Shown: positions 1-9,606, counted from the stretch's first letter. The stretch is 64,000 nt of DNA from Clostridiales bacterium (GCA_016342415.1 JAEIOD010000008.1:1-64000); one strand, 5' to 3'. Notes: generated by a model not told the origin, from the sequence alone. Numbers and translations are program-made.

Positions 1-414
1 ATTCTTACCCAGTGGAGTTCTTGGATTAAAAATTGATTTTGAAAAGCCACCGCGCTAGCGGTTTAGTTCAATCAGAACATGTATGACAGATTCAAAGCTC
101 CGAACTGCAGGTACTTCATAAGTATATAATTTGATTTATAGAGATATTATCATAAAAAATATCCCTATCGGGAAGTATACGAAAAGTGTCTATGTTAGCT
201 TTTAAAATATGCTTTTTAACATCATTAAAAAACGTCACTTATTAAAGGTTTGTATATTAGCAGTGAATAAGAATAACAAGATAATATTATTGAAAAGGGA
301 ATAATAGAATGTTAAAGTATAGAAGAAATGCTTTAATTCTTTATAAGCCATTTATCATTGAGGAGTATTTTAATTGATGTGATATTTGTGTGTATTTTAT
401 TTTAGGAGGCAGTA
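1..414. other. Intergenic region before the first gene
   Basis: I find no complete gene here. The first 29 bases can be read on the plus strand in frame 3 as the last eight codons of a gene (SYPVEFLD, then TAA). That ending resembles the C-terminus of IS3-type transposases, but eight residues cannot prove it. A small hairpin (ACCGC, four-base loop, GCGGT) sits at 49-62. The rest is AT-rich with no recognisable feature until the ribosome binding site AGGAGG at 404-409. Confidence 0.4.
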
Positions 415-1275
415 ATGATTTATCTTGAAAAGTTTGTGTTTCCTTGTAAGGACGATGAATTTAATTTCTTCGCAGAAGTAAAACGAGAGTGTTATACCAC
501 ATTTTACCCGTTTCAAGTAATTGCTCCTCATGAAAAGCTGGAGCTTGATTTTGAGCCAATTACTATTTTGTATGGTGGCAATGGTTCTGGAAAGACTACA
601 GCACTTAATGTGATTGCAGAAAAGCTTAAACTAAAGAGAGTATCTGTATTTAATCAGTCCAATTTTTTTGAAGATTATTTAAAACTCTGTATCTGTCGGT
701 TAGAAGAGTTTGTTCCAGAAAGTAGTGAAATCATTACGAGTGACGATGTCTTTGACTATGCTCTAAATATAAGACATCTAAACCAAGGTATAGATCATAA
801 GAGAGAAGAAATGTTCGGTGAGTATTTAGATTCAAAATTCGCTAAATTTCAAATGAAATCAATGGATGATTATGAAAAACTCAAACAAGTAAACCAAGCA
901 AAAAGTAAAACACAATCTAGATATGTTAGAGATAATTTAATCTCCAATATCAGAACCAAATCTAACGGTGAAAATGCCTATAAGTATTTTATTGAGAAAA
1001 TTACAGAAAATGGTGTGTTTCTCTTAGATGAGCCTGAAAATAGTTTATCCCCTGAAATGCAGTTAAAGCTTAAGTCATTTATCGAAGAATCTGCGAGGTA
1101 TTTTGGTTGTCAAATTATTATGGCAACACATTCACCATTTCTGTTATCAATTGAAGGTGCTAAGATTTATGACTTTGACTCAGATCCCGTTGAAATAAAA
1201 CATTGGTACGAACTGAAAAACATAAAAACGTATTATAATTTTTTTAGTAAGTTAGATTTGGAATTATACAAATAA
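415..1275 (+). CDS. AAA family ATPase (ABC-like fold)
   Basis: A 286-residue orphan ATP-binding protein of the AAA_21/AAA_15 kind. The Walker A motif GGNGSGKTT is at residues 54-62 and a Walker B segment (VFLLDEPENSLSPE) at 201-214, followed by the switch histidine in ATHSPF (237-242). A degenerate ABC signature (KSNGEN) lies at 182-187. A charged, probably helical insertion fills residues 85-180. AGGAGG stands six bases before the ATG, so the start is secure. There are no membrane segments and no neighbouring nuclease or toxin gene, so a defence role is not supported. Similar short proteins are usually annotated only as AAA family ATPase. A Rho-independent terminator follows directly. Confidence 0.85.
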   Translation: MIYLEKFVFPCKDDEFNFFAEVKRECYTTFYPFQVIAPHEKLELDFEPITILYGGNGSGKTTALNVIAEKLKLKRVSVFNQSNFFEDYLKLCICRLEEFVPESSEIITSDDVFDYALNIRHLNQGIDHKREEMFGEYLDSKFAKFQMKSMDDYEKLKQVNQAKSKTQSRYVRDNLISNIRTKSNGENAYKYFIEKITENGVFLLDEPENSLSPEMQLKLKSFIEESARYFGCQIIMATHSPFLLSIEGAKIYDFDSDPVEIKHWYELKNIKTYYNFFSKLDLELYK

Positions 1276-1289
1276 AAAACTAATTAGAT

Positions 1290-1327
1290 TGAAGAGCAAA
1301 TGACTAATTGCAATCTTCATTTTTTTC
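1290..1327 (+). terminator. Rho-independent terminator of the AAA ATPase gene
   Basis: The arms TGAAGA (1290-1295) and TCTTCA (1314-1319) pair, extended inwards by GCAA/TTGC with a two-base bulge. A run of seven T follows. Confidence 0.7.
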
Positions 1328-1407
1328 TCATTCCCTAAAATTGATTGTAATTTCCCACCATACTATTCATTCAACCTATTTGTTAAAGCCCCTTCCTATT
1401 AGGCAAT

Positions 1408-1956
1408 TTATTTATTAGTTGGATGGCAATCTAACTTATCGATTTTATAGTATAGTGTTTCAACTTTTTTGTTATCAAACTGATCCAAAATTTCCTCTTT
1501 TGTAAAACTATATTTAAATCCACATTTTTCATTAACTCTTTTTGAATTGTAGTTTTTCTTATAATGTCCACACCAAATGATATCTAAGTCTAGCACCTCA
1601 AACCCAAACTTAATTAACCTGCGTACTGCCTCAGGTACAATACCTTTTCCCCAATATTCCGGATTCAAATCATATCCGATTTCACCTTGTTTTTTTTCAG
1701 ATATTCTTGGATTCGGTCTTCTATCGTTTATCCCAATACCACCAATAACTTTTTTGTTTTCTTTTAATTCTATCGCATATACATATTGACATGTCATGAA
1801 ATATTTAATCATATTCTTGCTGTTTTCTTCAGACTTATGAGGAAGCCATCCTGCACTTGGACCTACTAGTTCTGATTTAGCATACTCATATAAATCTGAC
1901 GAATCAGATAATCTCCACTTTCTTAAAGTCAGCCGTTCTGTTTCTATTAATCCCAT
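1408..1956 (-). CDS. GNAT N-acetyltransferase, RimJ/RimL type
   Basis: An acetyl-CoA dependent N-acetyltransferase of about 182 residues. It opens with the family hallmark ETERLTLRKW, and has the central strand GEIGYDLNPEYWGKGIV that carries the acetyl-CoA loop, and a C-terminal NEKCGFK segment. The frame is open further upstream to a GTG at 2082, but that codon lies inside the gltD terminator. The ATG at 1956 has a ribosome binding site (AAAGGAAT) and matches the usual family start, so I use it. The acceptor (a protein N-terminus, antibiotic or small amine) cannot be told. It lies alone downstream of gltBD, separated by a terminator. Confidence 0.85.
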   Translation of the reverse strand: MGLIETERLTLRKWRLSDSSDLYEYAKSELVGPSAGWLPHKSEENSKNMIKYFMTCQYVYAIELKENKKVIGGIGINDRRPNPRISEKKQGEIGYDLNPEYWGKGIVPEAVRRLIKFGFEVLDLDIIWCGHYKKNYNSKRVNEKCGFKYSFTKEEILDQFDNKKVETLYYKIDKLDCHPTNK

Positions 1957-2072
1957 ATCTATTCCTTTCAATAATATTAAATGACCCAATAATAATACCA
2001 TATATATCCAACTGATGACTAGTAAAAATATAATAATATCTTGCATAATTTGAATTTTAACACCATCAGGAC

Positions 2073-2103
2073 GGCAAAACACACTGCTAGAGACAGTGTG
2101 TTT
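2073..2103 (-). terminator. Terminator of gltBD
   Basis: A perfect 10-bp inverted repeat, AAACACACTG (2077-2086) and CAGTGTGTTT (2094-2103), with a seven-base loop. On the minus strand it ends in TTTT, 60 bases after the gltD stop. Confidence 0.75.
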
Positions 2104-2164
2104 AAAAAGTAGCTCTTATACAATTGGCGATCCATGGGTTTAAATCTCCAAAAACAAAGTAATA

Positions 2165-3583
2165 TTATAAGTCATTTCTAAGATACTTATCAATTGCAAC
2201 TGCAGCCTTTCTACCATCAGCAATAGCCTTACAAACAAGCGATTGTCCAGTATGCATATCTCCTGCCGTAAAGATATTTGAGTGGTTGGTTTGATTCATT
2301 TCAGCTTTTACATTACCTCTTTCATCTTTTTCCAAATCAAAAGACTCCAACATCCCCAAATGATCTGGATGTAAAAATCCCATAGCAAAAAGTACTAGAT
2401 CTGCTTTTATGACAAATTCACTTCCTGGTATTTCATTCATGACCATTCCATTATTTTCATTAACCCAGTCCAAACGGATACAATGAATTTTATTAACAAC
2501 CCCATTTTCTCCAGAAAAGTACTTTGTAGCGATGCTCCACTCCCTATTCCCACCTTCTTCGTGCGCTGTATTGGTTCTAAGGATCATCGGCCAATACGGC
2601 CATGGCATTTGTGCGTTTCTAGAGTGAGGTGGCTTAGGCATCAATTCCAACTGAGAGACTTGTTTAGCACCTTGTCTAATTGAAATACCCAAACAATCTG
2701 CACCAGTATCACCACCACCAATAATCACAACATGTTTGTCTTTGGCGTTGATACTGTCACTGGTAATTTTTTTGTTTTGGTTAATCAGATTCTGTTGTAT
2801 AAGAAAATCCATAGCAAAATGAATCCCTTGTAACTGTCTTCCTTCGACATTAAGATCTCTCGGTACTGATGATCCACCACATAAGCAGACCGCATCATAC
2901 TTTGATTTTATTTCAGCTGTGGTAATATCTATGCCCACATGACTATTTGTTTTAAACTTAATACCTTCTTCTTTTAATTGAAAGACTCTTCTTTCAATAA
3001 TTGATTTTTCCAATTTGTAATCTGGAATACCCCTTGCCAATATACCACCAATTTCATCAGATCTTTCATAAACCGTAACATGATGCCCTACTCTACAGAG
3101 TTGCTGAGCAACAGTTAAACCTGCAGGACCCGAACCGATTACAGCTACTTTTCTACCACTTTTAATGGTTGCGTATTGAGGTTTTACCCATCCTTCTTCA
3201 AATCCTTTTTCTATGATTTTCAACTCTATTTCTTTTGTAGTTGTGGCTTCTTCATTTATGCTGAGTGTACAGGAAGCTTCACATAAAGCCGGGCATAACC
3301 GGCCTGTAAATTCGGGAAAATTATTTGTTTTATGAAGCATCTTTAGTGCTTTTTCCCACTTTTGATCAGCTACTAATGCATTTAAATCCGGTAGAACATT
3401 ACCTAAAGGACATGCATGATTGCAATAAGCGATACCACAGTCCATACATCTGGATGCTTGATTTGAAATAGCATTCTCTGTTTGAGGTATATAAAACTCA
3501 CGGTGATGCATAACACGAAGTTCTGCATCTTCTTTCTCAGCAGTTTCTCTATTGTACTTGATTATATTTTTTACCATGCCCAT
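2165..3583 (-). CDS. gltD: Glutamate synthase [NADPH] small subunit
   Basis: The beta subunit of glutamate synthase: it takes electrons from NADPH through FAD and iron-sulfur clusters and passes them to GltB. The 472 residues have the normal length. An N-terminal ferredoxin-like region carries the cysteine clusters CMDCGIAYCNHACP and CPALCEASC. The FAD-binding GSGPAGL motif follows near residue 151 and the NADPH-binding GGGDTGAD near residue 290. The start lies two bases after the gltB stop and is preceded by GTAGGGTGAG; an internal ATG two codons on is a possible alternative. With gltB it forms one cytosolic enzyme that makes two glutamates from glutamine and 2-oxoglutarate. Confidence 0.96.
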   Translation of the reverse strand: MGMVKNIIKYNRETAEKEDAELRVMHHREFYIPQTENAISNQASRCMDCGIAYCNHACPLGNVLPDLNALVADQKWEKALKMLHKTNNFPEFTGRLCPALCEASCTLSINEEATTTKEIELKIIEKGFEEGWVKPQYATIKSGRKVAVIGSGPAGLTVAQQLCRVGHHVTVYERSDEIGGILARGIPDYKLEKSIIERRVFQLKEEGIKFKTNSHVGIDITTAEIKSKYDAVCLCGGSSVPRDLNVEGRQLQGIHFAMDFLIQQNLINQNKKITSDSINAKDKHVVIIGGGDTGADCLGISIRQGAKQVSQLELMPKPPHSRNAQMPWPYWPMILRTNTAHEEGGNREWSIATKYFSGENGVVNKIHCIRLDWVNENNGMVMNEIPGSEFVIKADLVLFAMGFLHPDHLGMLESFDLEKDERGNVKAEMNQTNHSNIFTAGDMHTGQSLVCKAIADGRKAAVAIDKYLRNDL

Positions 3584-3584
3584 C

Positions 3585-6500
3585 TCACCCTACCTTACTT
3601 TCTACAACTGCATCAGCTTGATTTATAATTTCTCGATATTTCGGGCTAATGGCCTTTTTAAACCGGCATGACTCTTGTGACCAATTATCAAGTATTGACA
3701 TCGCTTTTACACTTTTGGTGTATTTAACATGGGTTTCTATTTGATCTTTGACATATAATAGATCCTCTTCATTCAAGCCTTCAACTTCAATGAGTTCATA
3801 ATTGCATCTTGCCGAGAATTGATTGTCTTCATCATAAACAAATGCAATACCGCCACTCATACCTGCACCGAAGTTTCTACCTGTTTTGCCTAGTATTAAG
3901 ACGCGTCCACCTGTCATATATTCACAACCATGATCCCCAATCCCTTCAACAACTGCTATAGCGCCACTGTTTCTGACTGCGAATCGTTCACCAGCCATTC
4001 CACTAAGATATGCTTCACCCCTTGTTGCACCGTAAAGGAGCGTGTTACCTGCAATGATATTATCTTTTGCTTCCATTGAAGCACAGTCATGAGGACTGAC
4101 TATGATTTTACCACCCGATAGACCTTTGCCTAAGTAATCATTAGCGTCTCCTTTTAAATCAAGCGTAATGCCAGGTGCCAAGAAAGCACCAAAACTTTGA
4201 CCTGCAGTACCGTTAAGATTAATTGTTATCGTATCTTCTTTTAACCCTTCTTTTCCATAGGATTCAACAATTTTACCAGATAACATGGTACCCACAGATC
4301 GATCTATATTTCTTACTTCTTTATCTATCACTACCGCTTCTTGATTCATCAGTGCGGATTTGGCTAAGTCAATCAGTTTTCTGTCAAGAACTCCTATCGT
4401 TTGATCGGCCTGATTTTCTGTCTTTCTATGTCCAAATCTAGCAGGCAGTTCTGGTTTATAGAGTATCGATGATAAATCAACATCCTTTGTCTTCCAGTTT
4501 CTATTGTCGTTATCTATTTCTAATAAATCAACACGCCCTACCATTTCATTTAATGTTCTAAGACCTAACTCTGCCATGATTTCACGAAGCTCCATCGCAA
4601 TAAATCTAAAGTAATTAATCACATGTTCTGGTTTGCCTTTAAAGTGTTTTCTTAGCTCTGGATCTTGTGTTGCGACACCGACTGGACATGTATTGTTATG
4701 ACATTTTCTCATCATTATACAACCACATACAATAAGTGGCGCTGTTGCAAAACCAAACTCTTCAGCACCTAACAATGCTCCAATTGCAACATCTCGTCCA
4801 GTTCTCAATTGACCATCTACCTGCACAGCAATTCGACTTCTCAAGTTATTAAGCAGTAACGTTTGATGTGTTTCACTTAATCCCAGTTCCCAAGGAACTC
4901 CTGCAGTTTTAACAGATGTTATTGCTGCAGCTCCAGTACCCCCGTCATGACCACTGATCAAAACCATATCAGCACTCCCTTTGGCAACACCCGCAGCAAT
5001 TGTACCAACCCCTGCTTCAGAAACCAACTTAACACTGACACGTGCTTTCGTATTGACGTTTTTAAGATCAAATATCAATTGCTCCAAGTCTTCAATGGAA
5101 TAAATATCATGATGTGGTGGCGGTGATATTAAATCAATCCCAGGTAAGGAATGTCGTACTTTTGCAATTTCCTTGGTCACTTTACTGCCTGGTAAATGAC
5201 CACCCTCACCTGGTTTAGCACCTTGTGCAACTTTTATTTGCAATTCGGTCGCTTGAGATAAATAATAAGCATCCACACCAAATCTTGCCGCTGCAATTTG
5301 CTTGATGGCACTTCTTTTATAATCACCATTGTCTGTTTTTATGTAACGGCTATCATCTTCTCCACCTTCACCGGAATTGCTCTTAGCACCAATGCGATTC
5401 ATTGCTATGGCTAATGTCTCATGTACTTCTTTACTCAAACTACCAAATGACATGGCACCTGTAGCAAAGTGACTCACAATACTGTCTACGGATTCTACTT
5501 CACTGAGGTCTATTGAATCACTTGCCTTAAACTTCATCAAACCACGAATTGTTTTAAGTTTCTTGGATTGATCATTAACCTGAGTTGCATATGATTTATA
5601 TAACGTGTAATCATCTGTTTTACATGACTGTTGCAATTTAGCAATGGCATCAGGTGTTAATAAATGTGTTTCCTCACCTTTTCTCCAGTGAATATTACCA
5701 CCTATCTCCAATCCCTCTTCACCATGCATTTCATAAGCTTTTTTATGTCTCATCAAAGTCTCTTTTGCAATAACATCCAACTGAACACCTGATAATTTGT
5801 AACTCGTGTTGGTGAAGTAGTTTTCTACTAATGTTTCATCTAAACCGATAATTTCAAAAATCTGAGCACCATTAAAACTCCTGAGTGTTGAGATACCCAT
5901 TTTTGAAGTAATTTTACGAATACCATAACCTAAGGCTCTGACATAATTCATGCTTGCCACTTTTACATCTTTAACATCCAAATACAATTGCTGTTTTACC
6001 AAATAATTAATGGTCTCAAATGCCAAATAGGGATAGACAGCCGTAGCACCATAGCCTATTAGTAGAGCCATTTGGAAGGTGTCTCTTGCTTCTGCGGTTT
6101 CTATAATAATATCCACTTGAGTTCTAAGTTTTTTCTTGATCAAGTGATTATGTACTGCTGAAACAGCTAAAATACTAGGCATAGGTGCACGATATCTATC
6201 TACATCCACATCACTTAAAATGATGATTCGGTAACCTTGTTCAATGCTTTCTTCAACCCTTTTGAGTAGAGTATCCAAAGCTTTACGCAGACCGGTTTCA
6301 TGTTGATCCGCCTCAAATATAATCGGGATGGTGACCGGTCTTAGAGAATCTATGTTCAGATTTCTAATGCGGGCCATTTTATCAGGATATAAGATGGGTT
6401 GTTCCAACTCCACAAAAGGTTTTGCTTTCTTTTCATTTAATTTTTTTAGAAGGTTCCCTGATCTACCAAGATACTGATTTAATGACATCACTTTCTTTTC

Positions 6501-8108
6501 ACGAATCGGATCGATTGGAGGATTGGTCACTTGAGCAAATAATTGCCTGAAGTAATTAAACATCAATTGCGGCTCATCGGATAAGACCGCTAAAGGCGTA
6601 TCATTTCCCATAGAACTTACAGCTTCTTTGCTGCTATCTGCCATAGGTGCTATAACCCGTTTTAATTCTTCTTCTGTATAACCAAAAATTTTCTGTTTCG
6701 TTACCAGTACGGCCTCATCCAAATTAGGCAAAGATTTTTTTAGTTTTACAGATAAGAGATCTACTTTATTTTCATTAATCCACTTGTCATAAGCTTTATC
6801 ATGAGATAAATCATATTTAACTTCTTCATCAAAAATAACTTGACCTTTTTCTGTATCTACAACAAAAATATTACCTGGCCCTAATTTACCTTTGCTTTTT
6901 ATATTTTTCTCATCAATCTTCAGAACACCAGATTCTGATGCCATGATCACCAGATCATCTTTTGTGATGACATATCTTGCAGGTCTTAAACCATTTCGGT
7001 CAAGAGTCACCCCTACTTGTATACCGTCTGAATATGCAATTGTAGCCGGTCCATCCCAAGGTTCTACTAAACCTTCATGATACTCATAAAAAGATCTGAG
7101 TTCTTCAGGCATGGTTCTGTCATATCGCCACGCTTCTGGCATCAACATCTTCAGAGCATGTGACATGGAATAACCGTTTAAGATCAAAAACTCAAATACG
7201 TTATCAAAACTAAATGAATCACTACTATCTGGTCTTGTAATGGGTAAAATCTTATGAAGCGACTCACCAAATGCTTTGGATGTCATTTCACCCTCTCTCG
7301 CATTCATCCACTTCACATTACCTTTTATGGTGTTAATTTCGCCATTATGAGAAATATATCTATAAGGATGAGCAAGTTTCCAAGATGGGAATGTATTGGT
7401 ACTATAACGTTGATGCACTATTGCTATAGCACTTTTCATCAAAGGTTCTTGTAATTCCGGATAAAAAGTTTCTATTTGATGTGCTAAGAACTGGCCTTTA
7501 TATACAATGGTACGAGTTGATAAACTACAGATAAAAAACATTTCTTTGTTTTTACATGTCGAGTTGATGATTTCAGTCTCAATACGCTTTCGTATCATAT
7601 ACAGTTTCTTATTAAACTCAGCTTCACTACTTTCATTGTTTTTTATGAATAACTGTTCAACGATTGGTCTCGTACCTTGAGCAGAAACACCACACGCCTT
7701 ATCATTTACAGGGACATCACGCCAAGCTATTACCGATTGGCCTTCTTCCTCAACAATCCTTTCACAAATACCTTCACAGAAGTATCTCGCATTAGGTTCC
7801 ATGGGAAAGAATATCATGCCAACACCGTATTCCCCTGGATCTGTAAGAATAATATTATCCTTTTCCAAATCTGATTTATAGAAATCATGTGGTACTTGAA
7901 TCATAATTCCAGCCCCATCTCCTGTATCGGGATCAGCACCAGTTGCACCTCTATGAGACATGTTCTTTAAAATTTTCAAACCATTTTTTACAGTATCATA
8001 TGTTTTTTTTCCATTGATATCAGCAATAAAACCGACACCACAACTTCCTTTTTCGAAATCGGGGTCATAAAGACCTTGTTTTTTAGGGCATTGATCAATT
8101 TCATCCAT
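3585..8108 (-). CDS. gltB: Glutamate synthase large subunit
   Basis: The alpha subunit of glutamate synthase, about 1507 residues. The N-terminal class II glutaminase domain begins after a short propeptide: Cys23 in GSCGVGF is the expected nucleophile after processing. The FMN/2-oxoglutarate domain follows, containing the [3Fe-4S] cysteines of the segment CIMMRKCHNNTCPVG near residue 1131, and the GXGXG beta-helix closes the protein. The frame is open 17 codons further upstream, but ATG at 8108 is preceded by AAGGAG at normal spacing and gives the canonical N-terminus. It is the first gene of a two-gene operon with gltD, driven by the promoter at 8177-8205. No GltC-type regulator is adjacent. 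Confidence 0.96.
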   Translation of the reverse strand: MDEIDQCPKKQGLYDPDFEKGSCGVGFIADINGKKTYDTVKNGLKILKNMSHRGATGADPDTGDGAGIMIQVPHDFYKSDLEKDNIILTDPGEYGVGMIFFPMEPNARYFCEGICERIVEEEGQSVIAWRDVPVNDKACGVSAQGTRPIVEQLFIKNNESSEAEFNKKLYMIRKRIETEIINSTCKNKEMFFICSLSTRTIVYKGQFLAHQIETFYPELQEPLMKSAIAIVHQRYSTNTFPSWKLAHPYRYISHNGEINTIKGNVKWMNAREGEMTSKAFGESLHKILPITRPDSSDSFSFDNVFEFLILNGYSMSHALKMLMPEAWRYDRTMPEELRSFYEYHEGLVEPWDGPATIAYSDGIQVGVTLDRNGLRPARYVITKDDLVIMASESGVLKIDEKNIKSKGKLGPGNIFVVDTEKGQVIFDEEVKYDLSHDKAYDKWINENKVDLLSVKLKKSLPNLDEAVLVTKQKIFGYTEEELKRVIAPMADSSKEAVSSMGNDTPLAVLSDEPQLMFNYFRQLFAQVTNPPIDPIREKKVMSLNQYLGRSGNLLKKLNEKKAKPFVELEQPILYPDKMARIRNLNIDSLRPVTIPIIFEADQHETGLRKALDTLLKRVEESIEQGYRIIILSDVDVDRYRAPMPSILAVSAVHNHLIKKKLRTQVDIIIETAEARDTFQMALLIGYGATAVYPYLAFETINYLVKQQLYLDVKDVKVASMNYVRALGYGIRKITSKMGISTLRSFNGAQIFEIIGLDETLVENYFTNTSYKLSGVQLDVIAKETLMRHKKAYEMHGEEGLEIGGNIHWRKGEETHLLTPDAIAKLQQSCKTDDYTLYKSYATQVNDQSKKLKTIRGLMKFKASDSIDLSEVESVDSIVSHFATGAMSFGSLSKEVHETLAIAMNRIGAKSNSGEGGEDDSRYIKTDNGDYKRSAIKQIAAARFGVDAYYLSQATELQIKVAQGAKPGEGGHLPGSKVTKEIAKVRHSLPGIDLISPPPHHDIYSIEDLEQLIFDLKNVNTKARVSVKLVSEAGVGTIAAGVAKGSADMVLISGHDGGTGAAAITSVKTAGVPWELGLSETHQTLLLNNLRSRIAVQVDGQLRTGRDVAIGALLGAEEFGFATAPLIVCGCIMMRKCHNNTCPVGVATQDPELRKHFKGKPEHVINYFRFIAMELREIMAELGLRTLNEMVGRVDLLEIDNDNRNWKTKDVDLSSILYKPELPARFGHRKTENQADQTIGVLDRKLIDLAKSALMNQEAVVIDKEVRNIDRSVGTMLSGKIVESYGKEGLKEDTITINLNGTAGQSFGAFLAPGITLDLKGDANDYLGKGLSGGKIIVSPHDCASMEAKDNIIAGNTLLYGATRGEAYLSGMAGERFAVRNSGAIAVVEGIGDHGCEYMTGGRVLILGKTGRNFGAGMSGGIAFVYDEDNQFSARCNYELIEVEGLNEEDLLYVKDQIETHVKYTKSVKAMSILDNWSQESCRFKKAISPKYREIINQADAVVESKVG

Positions 8109-8176
8109 AGTATAATCTCCTTTGTTATTTATTAAACAGCAGTCGGAATATTCTGACAATTGTTGTATTGTTATAG

Positions 8177-8205
8177 ATTATACGGATACCAAAAATGAAA
8201 GTCAA
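8177..8205 (-). promoter_or_regulatory. SigmaA promoter of gltBD
   Basis: On the minus strand TTGACT (8200-8205) and TATAAT (8177-8182) are separated by exactly 17 bases. The -10 box lies about 70 bases before the gltB ATG. No riboswitch or T-box structure is evident in the leader. Confidence 0.85.
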
Positions 8206-8258
8206 CGATGAAAATGAGAATAACGTTTTCCTTTTTTTGAGTGTATTTTACTGACAAA

Positions 8259-8289
8259 CAAAAAGAAAGCAATCCTAAGATTTGCTTTC
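8259..8289 (-). terminator. Terminator of the VTC/CotH cassette
   Basis: GAAAGCAA (8265-8272) pairs with TTGCTTTC (8282-8289). On the minus strand it runs into TTTTTGTTT and includes the stop codon of the response-regulator gene. Confidence 0.75.
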
Positions 8290-8943
8290 AATTGTTAATG
8301 TATACCCCAATCGTCTTTTCGTCAGTATGACTACGGAAGAATCCAATTGTTTTATTTTCTTTCTAAGATATGAGATATAAACTTCCAAATTGTTGTCGAC
8401 ACAGTCTTTATTGCCCCACAGAACAGCCATCAGTTTGGTTTTAGACAACGTAATATTTTGATTGTAGTAAAAATACTCCATCAATTTTATTTCCATATTG
8501 GTTAGAGAAATAATGTCTTTACCTTTTCTTATGATGCCATTTTCCGGTTCGAATACAATAGATCCCAAACTATAACTCCGCTGATACCGTTTTGAAGTTC
8601 TTCTTAACAACGATTTGACCTTAGAAATAAAAAGTGTCTGATCTAAATCGATTGACAGCACTTCATCTACACCAGCATCTAATACTGAAATCATCGTGTC
8701 GTCCGTCAGAGATTCTACTAATACCACAATTGGTTGTATAAATCCTCTGTTTCTCATGTGTGAAATGCGATTAAACTCGCATAATCTATGGGCCATAAAT
8801 ATCAATTGATACTGATTACTGAGTGCTAAGATCTCACCTTTTTTATAGGTGTTTACAGACTCTATAACATAACCGGTATTCTTTAAACTGACCATTAATG
8901 GATCCAGTGTTTCTAATTTATCATCTACTACTAATATTTTCAT
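8275..8943 (-). CDS. Atypical OmpR-family response regulator without phospho-acceptor Asp
   Basis: A 222-residue DNA-binding regulator of OmpR/PhoB build. The receiver domain keeps the acidic pair DD at residues 7-8, but the position of the phosphorylated Asp reads FMAHRLC, with Ala51 where Asp is expected. The conserved Lys-Pro near residue 100 is also absent. The C-terminal winged helix is intact (LTNMEIKLMEYF, NNLEVYISYLRKKI, RRLGYTL). It is therefore probably an aspartate-less regulator working without phosphotransfer. It is the last gene of the cassette that starts with the VTC protein, and no kinase sits next to it on the same strand. A ligand- or partner-controlled output is inferred. 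Confidence 0.85.
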   Translation of the reverse strand: MKILVVDDKLETLDPLMVSLKNTGYVIESVNTYKKGEILALSNQYQLIFMAHRLCEFNRISHMRNRGFIQPIVVLVESLTDDTMISVLDAGVDEVLSIDLDQTLFISKVKSLLRRTSKRYQRSYSLGSIVFEPENGIIRKGKDIISLTNMEIKLMEYFYYNQNITLSKTKLMAVLWGNKDCVDNNLEVYISYLRKKIKQLDSSVVILTKRRLGYTLTIESKS

Positions 8944-8964
8944 ATAAATCCTTAGGTGTTAGTA

Positions 8965-9606
8965 TTATATATTACTTCCTGATTGACCAATCAATTCTAA
9001 AATTTCATTCATGCTTTTTGAAGAAAACAAGTTGTTTTCATCTTCTTGTGCATCTAATGCTTCTAATAAAGTACTAATTAAATCTTCTTCTTCCTCATCT
9101 TCTGTTTCAATAGACTCTAACATATTCATTCCAGCCGGTTTCACACCTCTCATGCCACCTTTACCACCTGGAGGACCATATTGTCCTTTTGCTCCACCTA
9201 TTTTTTCATTCATCCCCTGAATGTTGGTAAGAGTGTCTTTTAATTCTGATGACTCCATTTCAGATGCTGGTTTGAAGCCTTCATGCATATATTCAGACAT
9301 TGAACTTTCAAATGCTGATAACACTTCTGTAATTTCCTCATCAGTCATATTTTCTACATCTAATGATTCAATATCCAGTTCTGCATAAGTTTCTTGGAAT
9401 GCCGTTTTATGAGCTTCCATTGCCTCTTTACTCTCTTGTCTTCTCATCATTTTGCTCATTGCTTTACCTTCTGAACTGATACTCATCTCATCCTCTTTGG
9501 ATTCTCTGGCTTGAAATGCTTTGGATAGAGATGTGTTACTATATCCAGAGTTCACTTGAGATAGTTGCGAAATATATGAGTTCATATTGTTTATTGAAAT
9601 ACTCAT
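8965..9606 (-). CDS. Acidic low-complexity hypothetical protein of the CotH cassette
   Basis: A 213-residue protein that I do not recognise. It is rich in Ser, Met, Glu and Asp, with no signal peptide and no membrane segment. Residues 36-75 are highly charged and probably helical. A Gly-rich, collagen-like stretch (GPPGGKGGMRG) lies near residues 143-155, followed by an acidic block (TEDEEEEDL). It sits between the CotH-like kinase and the aspartate-less regulator, and has a clear ribosome binding site (AAGGAGG). Its abundance of Ser residues and its place make it a candidate phosphorylation substrate of the CotH protein, but this is inference from context only. Confidence 0.7.
   Translation of the reverse strand: MSISINNMNSYISQLSQVNSGYSNTSLSKAFQARESKEDEMSISSEGKAMSKMMRRQESKEAMEAHKTAFQETYAELDIESLDVENMTDEEITEVLSAFESSMSEYMHEGFKPASEMESSELKDTLTNIQGMNEKIGGAKGQYGPPGGKGGMRGVKPAGMNMLESIETEDEEEEDLISTLLEALDAQEDENNLFSSKSMNEILELIGQSGSNI

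Noticed and set aside
1957..2082. N-terminal extension of the GNAT gene with a hydrophobic helix, start GTG at 2082
   Set aside because: The GTG lies inside the arm of the gltD terminator and has no ribosome binding site, whereas ATG at 1956 has one and fits the family.
8109..8159. Longer start of gltB at 8159
   Set aside because: ATG at 8108 has AAGGAG at good spacing and places the catalytic Cys at residue 23, as expected for the short propeptide.
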